Shown here piece by piece: positions 48,447-60,912 of a DNA stretch of 64,000 nt. A program made the translations under genes and the position numbers. Position 1 is the stretch's first letter, and every line of letters begins with the position of its first letter. This DNA comes from Lojkania enalia (lineage: Eukaryota; Ascomycota; Dothideomycetes; Pleosporales): NCBI GenBank assembly GCA_010094045.1, contig ML986580.1, forward strand, positions 1,070,059 to 1,134,058, read 5' to 3'. Under the pieces are notes generated by a model, which was not told the origin of the DNA, did not search any database, and worked only from the letters and a program-made list of their open reading frames with translations.

Positions 48447-48880
48447 TTCCTTTTTCCTTTCTGTTATTTATTTCGATTCGGTTTACTTTTGGACCGTATT
48501 GGTGGCGTTTTAGCATGGCGTTAGGTGCTTGCATATGATATCCATTCGCTTTATTTTGTCGGTCCTTTTTATAAGTATTGGGGTACATGAGGGCTGGAGG
48601 AACGATATACCTGGGTTATGGTCGGATTTGGTGCATTATTTAGTCTCGGCGTTTAAAAGAATCAGCCGCAATGCATAATTTCGTACTGTTCATGTATTCA
48701 AGTGATTATGGGCTATAACATCACTTCCCATCAAGGATACGTGACCACCACACATAGAGAGGCTTATATCGGAGGATACAATAAGTAACGCCAGGTTCCC
48801 AATGATAGCACTCAAAAAGCTAATCAAATCATTCGCCGTCAGTCATACCCCACTTTTCAAAACGAGCACATGTTTTGCTC
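48447..48880. other. intergenic between convergent 3' ends
   Basis: 3' regions of the amidase gene and of the unrecognised minus-strand gene. Nothing else seen. Confidence 0.45.
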
Positions 48881-51778
48881 TCACAAATTCCTCGGTCCAG
48901 TCAATCCAACCTTTTCAACTTTCAGCTCAAATTTTTCACCACCAAGTCCATTAAACCTGGAGTTCCAAAAGCCTGCTTCACCACCCATTGTTAGGTCAAG
49001 TTTATGGACCGCATCATTGAGTTTCCTCAGGTCCTCCTCCTGCCATTTTTTCTCCATGATGCTTTGCGGATGCTTCTTGTGGCTCAACTCAATCTGCAAG
49101 TTCCTCGCTGCTCGGTTCGCAGAGTCCAAGACAGTGTAAATCTCTCCACCAAGAATCGGATGATACTCGCAAATTGGAGTCTGTTCGGCGTCAGGCACCT
49201 CTTCATCACCATCTGCGTCCGCATCCACATCCGAATCTAACTTGTCGGCCGGGTGTTCGGGGTAGAGGAGCTTGTAGAGACGAAGAATGAACACCGATTT
49301 GGTGACGAAGAGTGTCGAGGGAGGGGCTAGTATTGACTCGTGATGGAGAACGGGCCGGCGGGACACCCAGATTTTGAGGTAATGATCTGTGAGGGACAGG
49401 TGCGGGGACTGGAAGACTGCGAAATAAGAAGCGCAACCCGCCTCGTCCTGTCCTGCATGCCACTCTTTGAATTGGATCGAGTAAGCGCGAGGATGGTGCT
49501 CGTTCGTGTAGAGGTATAATGATTTGGCCGCGCGGTTAGCATCCCCGATGTTCCTGAATGTCTGCTGCATTACTTGACTGGTGGCAGTGGAGGATTCAGG
49601 CTCGTTCTCGGACCAAGACTTCTGATAGACGGTGTACTCAAAGGACGATGTTATCCCGTCAACAGTCTCGGAACTGGATTGAGCCGCCGGGGTAAGCTTC
49701 TTTATCTCAAGAATCGCAATGGCATCAGCCCTACTAGATGCTCCTCGTCCTTTGTTCTGGGATCCAATTAGGCCATCCTTTGGCGCCCCATTCTCTATCG
49801 AATCTAGGGCAAGTTCAAGCACCCCCTTAGTGGGTACAGGTTGCGTGAGCTTGGCTGGAGGAGGTATCTCAGGCGCCTTTCCTCGTCCAGTGTGGATAGC
49901 AATACTCTCAGATCGAGTTCCTCTTCCCCTAGTACTAGCACTAGTCTTGGGTTCAGCCTCGGTCGAAGCGTCTCTCTCACGTACAGTCGTCGTTAGGGAC
50001 GTGTTCGCTGAAGCCTTCTTGGAGCAGCCCCATTTAGGCTGGGCCGGTAATTCAGGCTTTTGTGCACCCTCTAATTGTGAAGTGACTAATTGCTTCCCCA
50101 AACTTCTTCTTGGCATTGATGGAGCCTGAAGAGCTGTCCCAGCTGGAACCTTTAAGCGTTCGGGTCTCGAATTTTGCTGTTGCTTGCCCCTGCTCGTGTG
50201 TCCAGCTTTCGATGACTCTGCACATGATCCCAGAGTAGGTATATTCGTTCTATCCGTCGAATCTTTGGTAGCCACGGGTGAAGCTGCAGCTCTTTCTGGT
50301 CTGATAGTCTTGTCTCGCTGCTGCTGAGGGAGTCTCGCACCATCCCTAGCAATTACGGGCTTCCACTTAGCTTGCCCCAGCTTGGCAGTTTCCGCTAGAT
50401 TAGACACTACTTCCTGGCATACAGCCTCTGGGCCTAGACTGATTCTGGGGCTCTTTTGATTTTGTGTTTCATCACTTGACTTCACTTCCTTCATAGGCTT
50501 AGGGAGGTCCAAGAACGGGTTGAACGAGTTCCGCTGTTTGCTATGGACCTCATCTGCCCTCTGTTTTTCTTCTTTGAGTTTCCTAAACCGTGAAATGTTG
50601 AGCCTAGTCGAAGTTAGAGTGTCGAAATGTGAACGACCTGTGATGGTTGCTAGAGCAGCTAGGTTGTTCGGTGCAACAGGGACAGCCGGCGTGGAAGGCT
50701 CAGGAACAAGGACCGAGATGGCCGGGAGACTTGGGCTGGATGAGCGGGTTGAGTTCGATTCCTCCTCCGACGCAGAATCGTGTGCAAATGACCGGGTGGC
50801 CTTCTTCGTCTTCCTAGGACTTTTTGCTGGGCTTGAGCTACGTCTTCGTTTCTCCTTCTGGGGTGCGCCGCCCGACATAGTGGTCTCTGAAAGCTCCTGA
50901 GAGCTTTCGGAGTGACCTTTGATCGCGCCTACAGATTGCTGTTTGTCCCTACACTGTAAAGAGTTGTTTAAGCTAGGTCCTGGAGCAGATAGGTTGGGAG
51001 GAAGCGGTAGCCTGTTTGTTTCAAAGGGGGATTTGAAGGGATTCCCAGTCGTGAAGGGACTAATTGATGAATTGGTAAAACCCTGCATCTTTCTCTTTCC
51101 ATCGGACAGTTGAGAGTTTCTTTTTGGAGAGTCTTCTTGATTGGAGGATTCTTCTCCAGACTCGTCGGAATAGGCCACTAGTTGGTTGGAAGATGGTGGT
51201 GGTGGCGATGTGAGCCAGATTAGGAGAGACCCTTCGAGAGTAACGCGCTTGAATGCTGTCGTGCTTTCCGTGCTTCTAGGCGGCCAGCATTTAGTTAAAG
51301 TCGGTGATAGCAACGTTGAACCTCGGGGTGCTGTTGAAATTGCTTCGGAACGAGTGACTGCTCCTTTTGAGTGATGGATATTCGGGTTCGTTGTCATCGG
51401 AGGTTCTCTACCGGGCTCATGGTAACGTGAATGTCGGAAGTAATGACTGGCGGTTTTGCGATCCATCAATTCCTGTGATGAACAGTGCTCGGAAGGCTCC
51501 ACAAGAAAACGAAGTCATCCGATGGTAACTGCCTTCTCTCCTTTGCTTGAAACACACGCAAGATCTGAGTGACTCGGAGACCAGAGGATGATTTCCACGT
51601 ATGACGCTTTGCTCTTGAGTCCGGGCTGACTTTTTAGTAGTTTAAATTTAGCAGAAGCAAACGGTGGGTTGCTAGGAAGTAAGAGGACGCCGAGGGACGG
51701 GCACTCCGGAGGAGTCGAATAGAAATGAGATTCCTGGCTGTCCTCTCCGGAGTCCCTGTTGGGCTCATCCGCCTGCAT
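48881..51778 (-). CDS. unrecognised basic, largely disordered protein
   Basis: I do not recognise this protein. The main exon (51472-48881) is open for 864 codons. It is preceded by an in-frame stop at 51515-51517 and has no upstream ATG beyond MDRKTASHYF at 51466. A likely first exon (51778-51530) starts MQADEPNRDSGEDSQESHFY and joins across a 57-bp intron (donor GTTACC, acceptor CACAG), giving 946 residues; this join is tentative. About residues 100-640 are Ser/Pro/Lys-rich with nuclear-localisation-like runs (KEKRRRSSSPAKSPRKTKK). The last 240 residues look folded: FEYTVYQKSWSENEPES, FRNIGDANRAAKSLYLY, then a second copy-like stretch IYTVLDSANRAARNLQIELS, both with the pattern (D)ANRAA(K/R). 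An acidic repeat (DSDVDADADGDEE) lies between. The composition suggests a nuclear protein. Confidence 0.7.
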
Positions 51779-52868
51779 GACAACGAAAAAAAAAAAGGTG
51801 ATAAATAGATATATATAGAATCCGATAGACCGTGGTATAACGCAAGAAACCAGGACACCATGCAATCGAAGCAAAATTTGCTTATTGGTCAATCTGGGAA
51901 GATCGGGTCCTTAATCGTTGGTAACGGTGCGAGCCGCATTTACATGTCCCAGCCTTCGTGAAGTATCCGACAACAAATTTTGCTATAGCAAAGTGAAGTC
52001 CCTGAGATCGTGTGACTTCTTACGTTCAGGGAATTTTGTCAGCTTAAGGTTATACACCGCTTCTTGCAAACACAGGAAGATTCTATGCAGATTCGCTGTT
52101 CAGATTTACCACTCATATTTGAGCATCTATAGCTCGTATGGCGATTGGTTCTTCATTGTGCTTCTTATCTAGCCTGCTGACACCTTAGGCTTAGAGACGA
52201 TAGTATTGGCCTGGAACTTCTATGCGGCCTTTTCACGTCGAGAGGATAGGGCTCCGGCGTTCAGCTATATGTTAAAGGTACTCCGACCTTTCCTCTACGA
52301 TTTCGTTGAGGGTTATCCATGTAGATCTCGAGTCAGTATACCTAGGCGCCGTTTGGCCGTCTATATTCTGGGTACGGTTCGACGGTGTGGTAAGAGGAAG
52401 AATATCTCAGGTACTTCAAATGCCTTAATATCGTTCATCAACGCAGGCAAATAGCAAACATTTACTTTTACTATCTGTAAGTATGCACATAAGCCCCACA
52501 TATTCTCTTTCTATACCTCATGGCATTGGTATACCTGAGCCTCGAGAAACGTCATCCTATTGGATTTCCAGCGATTACGCGTAAGCATTAGATGAAATAT
52601 ATTGATATATAGTACTCATTTTGTAAAGAAATACATATTTTATCCTAATTATACATAGATATAGAAGTTTTGCTCGCGTATGTGAGCCTCTGAGTCCTGT
52701 GTCATTTGACCTTGGAGGAAACTTATACGAAAACTCTGCTTACTAATTAGCACACTTGCCTAAAGAGTTTTAGGGTCACACATAACCTAGGCGCGGGGAA
52801 ACTTCCACAATTCGAGCACATTCAAAGCCGACATCAAGAATCTTGCATAGCTGAGGTCGTTATTCAAC
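51779..52868. other. intergenic between divergent genes
   Basis: Locally AT-rich around 52600-52680. Short open frames here (51918-52172, 52206-52454) show no domain. It should carry promoters for the minus-strand unknown gene and for the THADA gene. Confidence 0.45.
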
Positions 52869-55800
52869 ATGGCCACTAATTTCCATTTTTTTGCAATACC
52901 AGTCTCCGAGAGGACACTGCGAGACTTACCAAAAGAATTATCATTAGTCATTCCGGATTTTGCAGGGGAAGAAGAAATTCAGGCTGTGAAGTAAGGAAGC
53001 AATGTCTGTGAAAGTCGAGGAATTTCATGCTAGGTATTCCTGACATTTGAAATAGAAAACTACAGGATGTTGTGGCTCCGCTCTTAGATACGGCCGATGT
53101 TGCAGACTTACCCTCGTCACATCGTGCTGCAGCATGCAATGCCCTATGTGCCATTATCGAGCACTGTGTGAACTCTAAAGTACGTTATGCCCAGGAAGCC
53201 ATATTAGATGATTCGATATGGTATCGACTCTTCCAAATCTATCTTCAAAGATCCGATAACGCGAAAGGAAAGTCTATGAGACAGATGTTGCTAGTTCTTA
53301 CTGGTGTGCTGGTGCGGAACCAGAGCCAGCGTTCACTTGAACTGCGAGATCGGGCTATCTCGACTTTTGTTGAGCTTATATGCCTTCGTCAAGGCCGCAT
53401 GAAAGTTAAACCAGCCCTCCAGGGTCTTGCACATTTTCTACTTAAGAATGTAGTTTCGATTCCAGAATTTGTCGGCCTCTACCAAAGCTCCATCGGAAAG
53501 CCAAGGTTCACATCATCGAAAGAGGACGAGCCAATCCAAAGCCTTTTCAAAACACTTCTTGGCTGGGTGATACACCATGATACTGCACTACCAGCTGGCC
53601 ATGCAATCAAGAATTTCTTAGGCCAGTATCGGCGGCAACTACTCGAAAACAAAAGTTCGACAAGCATCTCAGCATCATGGACTTGGATTAAACCGGTTGT
53701 CGATACCCTGCGGCTCTGGCCCGATCGAACACAGCAATTCAAAACACATGTTTTCCCTCACTGCTTCTGTCCCAACATTGTCGAATACCTCCACTTTCTA
53801 TCGTATCTTCATTTCAGCGAGCATATGGATGTTAGAGGGGAATTACCGGACCAGCTTCTCGTCTACAATGATAAAAAGAATGGATTAGATAACTTCGAAG
53901 AGTTCCGAATTCTCTTAGCCGCAATCCAGACTGGTAAGGAGCTAGGGATAATCAGAGATACTGGTAAGTTTACTTAAACGGGTATTTACTAAGTATTGAT
54001 GGACTGCGAGATCATTGCCATTGCGAGAGTATCAAAGTTCAGGGGAATATCCTATCCTTGCCTGATGATATTTTCAAGGACTGGCTATCCCACCCTAAAC
54101 CTGAAGTTCGTATTGCTGGCCTTTTTCTTTCCATATACTCAACGGCCGTGACCAGGCCCATTACGACAGGCATCATATCTTCCTTGAAGAGAAACCTCAT
54201 TCAGCTATATACCGATACGGATGCAAACTTCCGTCGAGAAGTCTTGGTTCATACCCAGCGTCTCTTTGATCGTCTAAGGGGAAGCACTGCTACACTCATG
54301 AAGTTGGCACATAGCTCTACTGGACGTGAAATACATCGGATTCCGTTTCCTACGGGGATATCCAGGTATGGGAGACGGACTCGAACCCACACGGATCATG
54401 ACCCACTTTTAGAGACATTGGACTTCATTCGGTGGTACGTCCATTTCTTGGAGTGGGAGCTCCGCTCAACTGCCTCTTATCAAAGACGCATTACGGCTCT
54501 GAGGGCACTCACGATTATAATACGATCCGGAGTAGATCCTAGCATTCAATATCATCACCTATCTAAATCAGCTCAAGGACAGCTCCAGTGGGCACATGAA
54601 CTGCAACTATCAAATACTAGACTAATAAGGATATTGATGGACTTACTCCTCGATCCATTTGATGATATTAGAAGCGCCTCTGCCTCAATACTAGAAATCT
54701 GTATGGATTCGCTGTCCGATAGCAAGAAGAAAACTACTTTATTATGTCTTCGTACATACATTAGACGCGCAGAGTCGGCAATGTTACGAACCGGTCGCGC
54801 TGATCAAGCGGATGGCGTGGCCCGAGCATATTCTCTTCTCTTCTCTCAGCGCGCCCACAATCCTATGAACCCTTCTAATCAAGGATCTGGGGGCTCTCAG
54901 GGTATTAGTATTGTCATGCACCTTATCAATCAGTTGGAAGAAACCATCGAAATGGCAAATAAGAACTTGTCAGTTGCTGTGAATGGTCGTCCAGTTCACG
55001 GAATCTTTTCTGCACTCAGGTAAGTGTAGATCTATAGGGGAGAATGTCATGCTTAATCGCTAGTAGGTATATCGTCAATCAGGAACAATTTTACACTGAA
55101 ATCGCCTTGTCGAATCAACAGGAGCGAGGGCAGTGGAAATTGATCCATGACCGGATCTGTACTTGCTTTGAATCTCTTTGGTCGTGCATTCGAGATGTGC
55201 TCTGTGCAGACGCACCAGAAGGACATATTCCAGAGGAGCTAGAAGAGGACATGAGCATTGATACAAAAGAAATACTCAGCTACTCATGGCGGGGTCTAAA
55301 GGAAGCAAGGTACATACATATATCCTCTCACCCGTCCTAAGACTCACTTTATCAGCGTTCTTCTGCGAACAATTGTATCGAAAGCACCAATTGGTCCAAG
55401 CGAACCCTCCATGCTTACGCCCCTAGTATTCGAAAAACTCGGAACGCAATGCTTCACACAGCTTGTAGAACTTCGCCACCGTGGGGCGTTTTTAACGGTC
55501 GCTCAGACATTTGCAGCCTTCTGTCAGCGTTCCCTTTCCGTCGACGACCAGACACTTCGGGGGCTTTCCAAAAATTGGTACCAGGTATTACTATCCTGCA
55601 TGTTAACATTTATCAATACTAAACCTATGTACATAGGAAACGCTTCTATGCATTCAAGACAAGGCTACTGCTATTACTCGAAGATCAGCTGGCATTCCCT
55701 CACTAATGGTAGGCCTCATTGCCGCAGACATACCCAGCGGCCAACTCTTTCGTCGGGCAATGCGGGATCTAATTGCTGAGGCATCTCTAGATGCACAAGA

Positions 55801-58257
55801 CTTAAACATTGAAGAGAGCCGCCTTCCGCAAGTTCATGCATTGAATTGTCTGAAGGAGATTTTCACGTCGTCAAAGTTAAGTTTTGCGTCTGAGGCTTAC
55901 ATTGGCGAGGGGCTAGATCTTGCTGCGAGGACGCTTAATTCGAAGATGTAAGTACTAGAAAGCAATTATCTAAAATATAGAATGCTAATGATGCGGAGAT
56001 GGCCCATTCGAAATTGCGGTCTTATGCTATTCAAAGCATTGATTGAGCGACTACTTGGAAGCGATGAAGCTCAGGGTTGGAAAGAGAATGAACGAGGAAA
56101 CGTCTCAAGATTCTCCTACAATAACTACCCAAGCTTAGTGGGCATCCTAGCTAATCTCCTAGATCCGAATGGCCCATTGGAAAAGTCTATGGCTATACCC
56201 TCTGACGGAAATTCAATAATGAATCTACACGGTGCCGAAGGAGTCTTCCCTGCTCTCCAAATCTTGCGGCAAGCACCACCTCCCGAAGCAAATCGTGCCG
56301 CCATCACAAAGTCGGTCTTCCATCTCCTAAGTAGCCCCCATTGGCACCTTCGCGATATGGCTGCGCGTACTCTGGTATCTCTACACAACCCGAACGAACT
56401 GCTGAAAGCCATTGTTTCACTTCTGTCGGATACACAGCAACCACATAATTCGCGACATGGAATACTTCTGGCCGTGAAATATATGGTAAAGAAGTTGATT
56501 CGTTGTTCTGCAAACCCGGCTGAGCGTAAGCAAACACCTCTAGGCCCCTGCACCGGACGTGTGGAATCCCAATGCCTCAGCTTACTTCGTTGTAGATTTA
56601 GACGTGTTGCTTGGTCCCTTGAGTAGTATATTGAGTAGTGGATACATCCAAGATACATGCTCTTTTACAAGATCAGCATTTGTTGATATCGTTACCATAT
56701 GTGGCTTATCAATTCTGCGCATAAAAGACATATCACCCATCACGTTGCAGGTATGGTTCGGGCTTGCTAATTTGCTTATATTTACTCCGTCTACTGCAAG
56801 CAGTTGTATCACAGGGGATGCACTTTTACAAATATCCTTAAGCCGATGCTCGCTCAGTGACTACTTGGCCTCAAGCAAGAAAGACCCGAGTACGGAAGCA
56901 CCAGCTTCTAAAATGCTTCTCCTTCAAGACATATTCTTCGACTTGGCTCACAAGGGTCCAGACACTTGTTCAGCAGTACTCGACTCGTTAGGCGATATAG
57001 TACGGGATGGCCAACTAAGCCCGCTGGTTATACGAAAGTCGTTGCTCATGTTCCACATTTATGAGATTATCCGAAACACAGCCGACGAGGAAGTTCGATG
57101 GAAGGCTCAATCTATCCTTGCCGATTCCTTGTCAGACCAGTCCATGAAGGACGAATTCCTCCGGAGCTTGAACCAGGACGACGTCATGCAGAGTATCGAT
57201 GAACTTCAAGCCCAATGCCTCGAAGGGCCACCCTCAAACATGCAAAGTGCGCTGCGGCTTCTTGGATCCTTCTTGGACTTCGCTTTCCACTCATACTATG
57301 ATCAGAACAAGATCATTATTGAATGCATAGCAAGATACATTCGATTGCTACGTATGACTATCATTGAAACAAACGTAAACAGCCTCTGTCGTCTTTATAA
57401 CATGACATTACTAATTGTTCATGTAGCCCTTCGATGCCCGCTTTGCAGCCGCTCAATCTATGTCCACCTTCAACTATCTCTGGACGACGCCTAAAACATT
57501 CACACAGACCGCTCCGCTCATCCTCGGCTTCAGCCTTATCCTATATGACCTCCTCAACGACGACGACGACGAAATCCGCGATCTTTCTGCTCTCACAACC
57601 GCGAACTTCCTTCGTGGCCAGAAACCCCAAGCTGGCATCAAGAATACCGTTCCGATCCTAGCAGCCCACCATCTTGCCGGGTACCTCATCCAAGAATTCA
57701 GAGACTCCACATATCTATTTAAGGAAGCGGTTGAACGTCTCGCAGGCTCGACTCCACCCTTGCAAGCGACCCTATTTGCGCAACCTTTCAATGTAACATT
57801 GGCTGAAGCAAGGAAGGAGGATACTGCGCTATTCGTGCAGGAGAAGCAAAATTTATTCAAAGACGACACTCTTGATATCATGCTGTGGACTCACATCCTC
57901 AAGTCTCTCTCCCCCCGCGCTGTCTCTGCCCAGGTCATTTCCCAGATCACAAACTGGGTGCTTGATGCACTGTACGTTCTGACAATTACCGCAAAAAGCG
58001 AGATTGATGGAGCGTTGGGATGGATGAGCAAAGTGGAGGTGTTCACATTGATCTTACGCGTTATCTGTGCGGCTGGTGTGATCGTGAGCTTCAATAAGGT
58101 GGATGCAAACAAGATCAGGAAGGCATTAAGAGAGTTCGCGGATGCTGCTGTTGAGAGTCAGGGCCACAATTTGCTGATTGAGAGGGCGGAAAGGGTGCTG
58201 GAAGATTCTGTGATTGAAGTGTTAACCATAGTGCATGAGGGTTTGCCTAGGTTGTAG
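52869..58257 (+). CDS. trm732: THADA/Trm732 family tRNA methylation cofactor (DUF2428)
   Basis: Nine exons (52869-52985, 53066-53963, 54011-55019, 55067-55309, 55356-55584, 55637-55947, 55999-56525, 56581-57374, 57427-58257) give 1652 residues; every phase fits. HEAT-like helices run throughout. Landmarks are SLPDDIFKDWLSHPKPEVRI, ITRRSAGIPSLMVGLIAADI at about 845-865 (the RRSAGLP motif of DUF2428, here with Ile), WPIRNCGLMLFKALIERLLG and PHWHLRDMAARTLVSL. In yeast Trm732 binds Trm7 to 2'-O-methylate position 32 of certain tRNAs; the human relative is THADA. The fungal form is about the expected size (yeast 1420). Several introns needed the branch point to place: intron 6 uses the acceptor after GCTAATGATGCGGAG rather than an earlier AG that would leave only 33 bp. 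Exon 1 (donor GTGAAG) is the least certain. Confidence 0.92.
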
Positions 58258-58640
58258 GAATGGATATGAACTAGCCACATGGTTGATAGAGTTGAAGTGA
58301 AGGTAGAATGTTATTAATGCGCACATAATAGACACCTTTTGCCCTTCGCTCCATTCTCCTACTTTGAGCTACGTAAACGTAGCGAGGCAGGCAACTTCCT
58401 CACACATCTCGTTCGTCCCTAGGCCAACGCTTTGAAACAAGTATACTTCTCCACAACTACCTGTTACGCTCACTTACCATACAACGACTGGTACTCCCCT
58501 ACTTCGTCATTCTATATTTACACTCACTGTAAGTTCATTGCCACTCTCCTAATCTACCAATTTTTTAACGAACACCTACGACAAGAAAGCAACATCAAAA
58601 TTACCTCACACTATCCAGGCAACTCATTTTAGCCTCAAAA
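58258..58640. other. intergenic
   Basis: 3' region of the THADA gene and upstream region of the small membrane protein gene. No further feature. Confidence 0.4.
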
Positions 58641-58889
58641 ATGCGCCCAAACCATACAATCGCCGTCGTAATCTGTTTCATCCTCATCATGCTCATCATG
58701 CTCATCAGCGGAGGATCTGTTCTCTACAAGGTCATGAGCCGATTGGCGCAGAGCCGGGTACGTGCTAGGTTGGTGAATAACGGGGGAGCAGGAATAAATA
58801 GTGGTGGACAGACTGGTGGAAGTGGAAACGGAACTGGAGGAGGAATGGGAGGATCGACGTTTGGACCCGGGATGAATAATGATGGATAA
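58641..58889 (+). CDS. small single-span membrane protein, unknown
   Basis: The product has 82 residues. I do not recognise it. The N-terminus MRPNHTIAVVICFILIMLIM runs into one strongly hydrophobic span (about residues 7-30), followed by a basic face (KVMSRLAQSRVRARL) and then a Gly/Asn/Ser-rich tail with repeated GGS/GGQ units. By the positive-inside rule the tail should face the cytosol. A CAAAA leader precedes the ATG, which is common in fungi. The same plan (short lead, one span, basic stretch, disordered tail) recurs in the next gene on the same strand. The frame could be a chance ORF; the hydrophobic span and basic flank argue for a real gene. Confidence 0.5.
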   Translation: MRPNHTIAVVICFILIMLIMLISGGSVLYKVMSRLAQSRVRARLVNNGGAGINSGGQTGGSGNGTGGGMGGSTFGPGMNNDG

Positions 58890-59382
58890 CAAGGGGTAAC
58901 ATTTGGGCCGGGAGTGAAAAAGGGAAGGCAAGTCCGAGGGGTATTTGGATAGGGACCAACTGGGGGCGGGGCGGGGCGGGTTCGCCATCGGGACCGTAGG
59001 GGTCACCGCGGGGGCGGTGTAGACGGAGGACGTAGTAAAGAGCACTAGGTGATACGAAAAATAGAAAAGATATACAAGATCCCCAATGAATGGATGGCAG
59101 AACACTAATCGCTCTAGCGATTCCAAAACAAGCGAGAAATCTGGTCTAGGAACCTAGTTTGTTTGGTGGTAGTGTTCATATGACTACGGACGACACGGAA
59201 ACCATACACGGCGGATAGTTTGCTTTTTGAGGCCAAGTTTACAGGTTACAGTGATGCTTCCACAACTGCTGTTTGCGGCATCAACAAACTTTCTGTATCT
59301 TAGAGCACATCCCATTTCATCCCCTAGAATACCCCGTTATGAGTCCAAACCTTCTCTCCTATTTTGTTGTCTATTAGCGGTT
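58890..59382. other. intergenic with G-rich tract
   Basis: Between the two membrane-protein genes. A G-tract run at 58962-58980 fits a G-quadruplex pattern. No gene seen. Confidence 0.5.
58962..58980 (+). other. G-quadruplex-like motif
   Basis: Four G-tracts of 5, 4, 4 and 3 bases are separated by single C residues (ggggg c gggg c gggg c ggg). Loops of one base are the most stable class of G-quadruplex. It lies on the plus strand, 73 bp after the stop codon of the small membrane protein, so it would be in its 3' UTR RNA. Confidence 0.7.
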
Positions 59383-60912
59383 ATGGCAGACCCAGGACTT
59401 ATCGTGGCAATTGTTTTCTCATGCCTCTTCGGAGCAATAGTTCTCTGGTTGGCGGTGTACTACGTTCATAGATGGATACATCGCCAATGCTGTGCTATTG
59501 AAAACTTCTTCTTGTCCAATTTGCACAAACCGCGTGAAGACTATGGCAAAGAGTTTGGGAGGAGGCGCTCACCTTCGCCAGGCATGGCGCCTCCACCTCG
59601 ATCAAGATCTTCACGCTCAAGGTCGAGGAGAGGTTCTAGTCCGAGAGAGAGTTCGAAGGAAGAGGCCGGAGAATTGCTTGAGCGAGCTACCAAACGTCGC
59701 CCTGAGCACCTGGAGATGTTTCCTCCTCGTCGGCGTGAATATCCTAGGCTGGATTTCATGGACCGCAACGAGACATTCAACCCGCGGTCACAGGCATTCC
59801 CGCCTCGACTGATGCCTCCGGTTCAAATGCTGCGGCCGGCATATATGTCACCAATTGTCCGGCAGCAGGTATATCCTCGGCCGTTGCCAGCACGGCAATC
59901 AGAACACTCCATTGATATAGGACCCTCTGAAAACCCGGAGTCAGAATACGAGGCAGGCTCACAACGGCAGTCTATTCACGAGGGGATTGATTATATCGAA
60001 TACGGCGACCCGCCGGCTTGGATATTAGGGGAACCAGACCCGGTTCCCGATACCGAAATCGATGAGGTAGAGGGCGATGGAGACGAATCAGCGATAGAGC
60101 AGATACCAAGAGCCTATATTCCACGGTCGGTACCACGGGCGAACCTTCAGTACTCACAACCTTTTCCACCAGCCTTTGCACGGCTCCGTTCTTGGGAACC
60201 GGTATCAATTCCTCATCAAGAACATTGGACGGGCAGAATAGGCACCAAAAGGTATGCACCATATGCGAAGCCGAATAGACGGAAATGGAAGTCAAAGTTG
60301 AGAAATGCAGATAGGAGGCCTCTATTCCCGAGTAATGCTCCTCCATGACCCATTTCGAAGTAGGATAGTCTCTATCCTATTCGTTGTTATAGCTGAAGCT
60401 CCGCTGACTAGTACTTGCGAACGGTAGTTTTTGAAACACCCTTTCCTATCGATCCATCGTGTGTAGACGCATCAGCCGAAACAATTCCACGGCAAAGTCA
60501 ACCGCCGAGCGAAGGGTATAAGGCTAGCGGGCAGGACGGCTCTAGGCAGTACAGGGAATATCTAGATGATACAGGCGGGCCGGAGCTGGATAAAGGGAAC
60601 CAAACAACGGTGGAGGAGAGCAAGATCGCACAAGAACCTGAGCAAGTACAAGTGAAGGAGCTGATCGAGCAGGAACGTGAGCAACAGCCTGAACCACAGC
60701 TAGGTACTGAATCAACTGTTGAAGACGCTGTTCCGGTGGACCGGCAGCCACAGTTAGCTTTCGACAATCCAACAACGCAGTTCACAATTCTAGGACAGAG
60801 TCCTGACACATTGCCGTCAATATCGCCGATGTCGCATCCTGCAGCGCCACCTTTGAGTTGTGCATCCAGTCTTCACGAGAGTGAGCGGGCATGTCGTTGG
60901 ACCGCTACTTGA
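59383..60912 (+). CDS. single-span membrane protein with long disordered tail, unknown
   Basis: I do not recognise this protein. Exon 1 (59383-60331) starts MADPGLIVAIVFSCLFGAIV, with one hydrophobic span (about residues 5-28), then YVHRWIHRQCC and a basic Arg/Ser-rich stretch (RSRSSRSRSRRGSSPRESS). Pro- and Glu-rich sequence follows. Without splicing the frame ends at 60346-60348. A 96-bp intron (60332-60427, donor GTAATG, CTGAC branch point about 20 bp before the acceptor) joins it in phase to 60428-60912, which is open for 161 codons and acidic Gln/Glu-rich; joined length 477 residues. The second exon has no ATG of its own near its start, which supports the join. The frame also extends upstream to 59227 with a Leu-rich leader, but 59383 gives the simpler topology. 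Confidence 0.55.

Noticed and set aside
55948..55980. 33-bp intron in the THADA gene
   Set aside because: Too short for a fungal intron; extending to the acceptor at 55997-55998 gives 51 bp with a GCTAAT branch point and a better match to the family.
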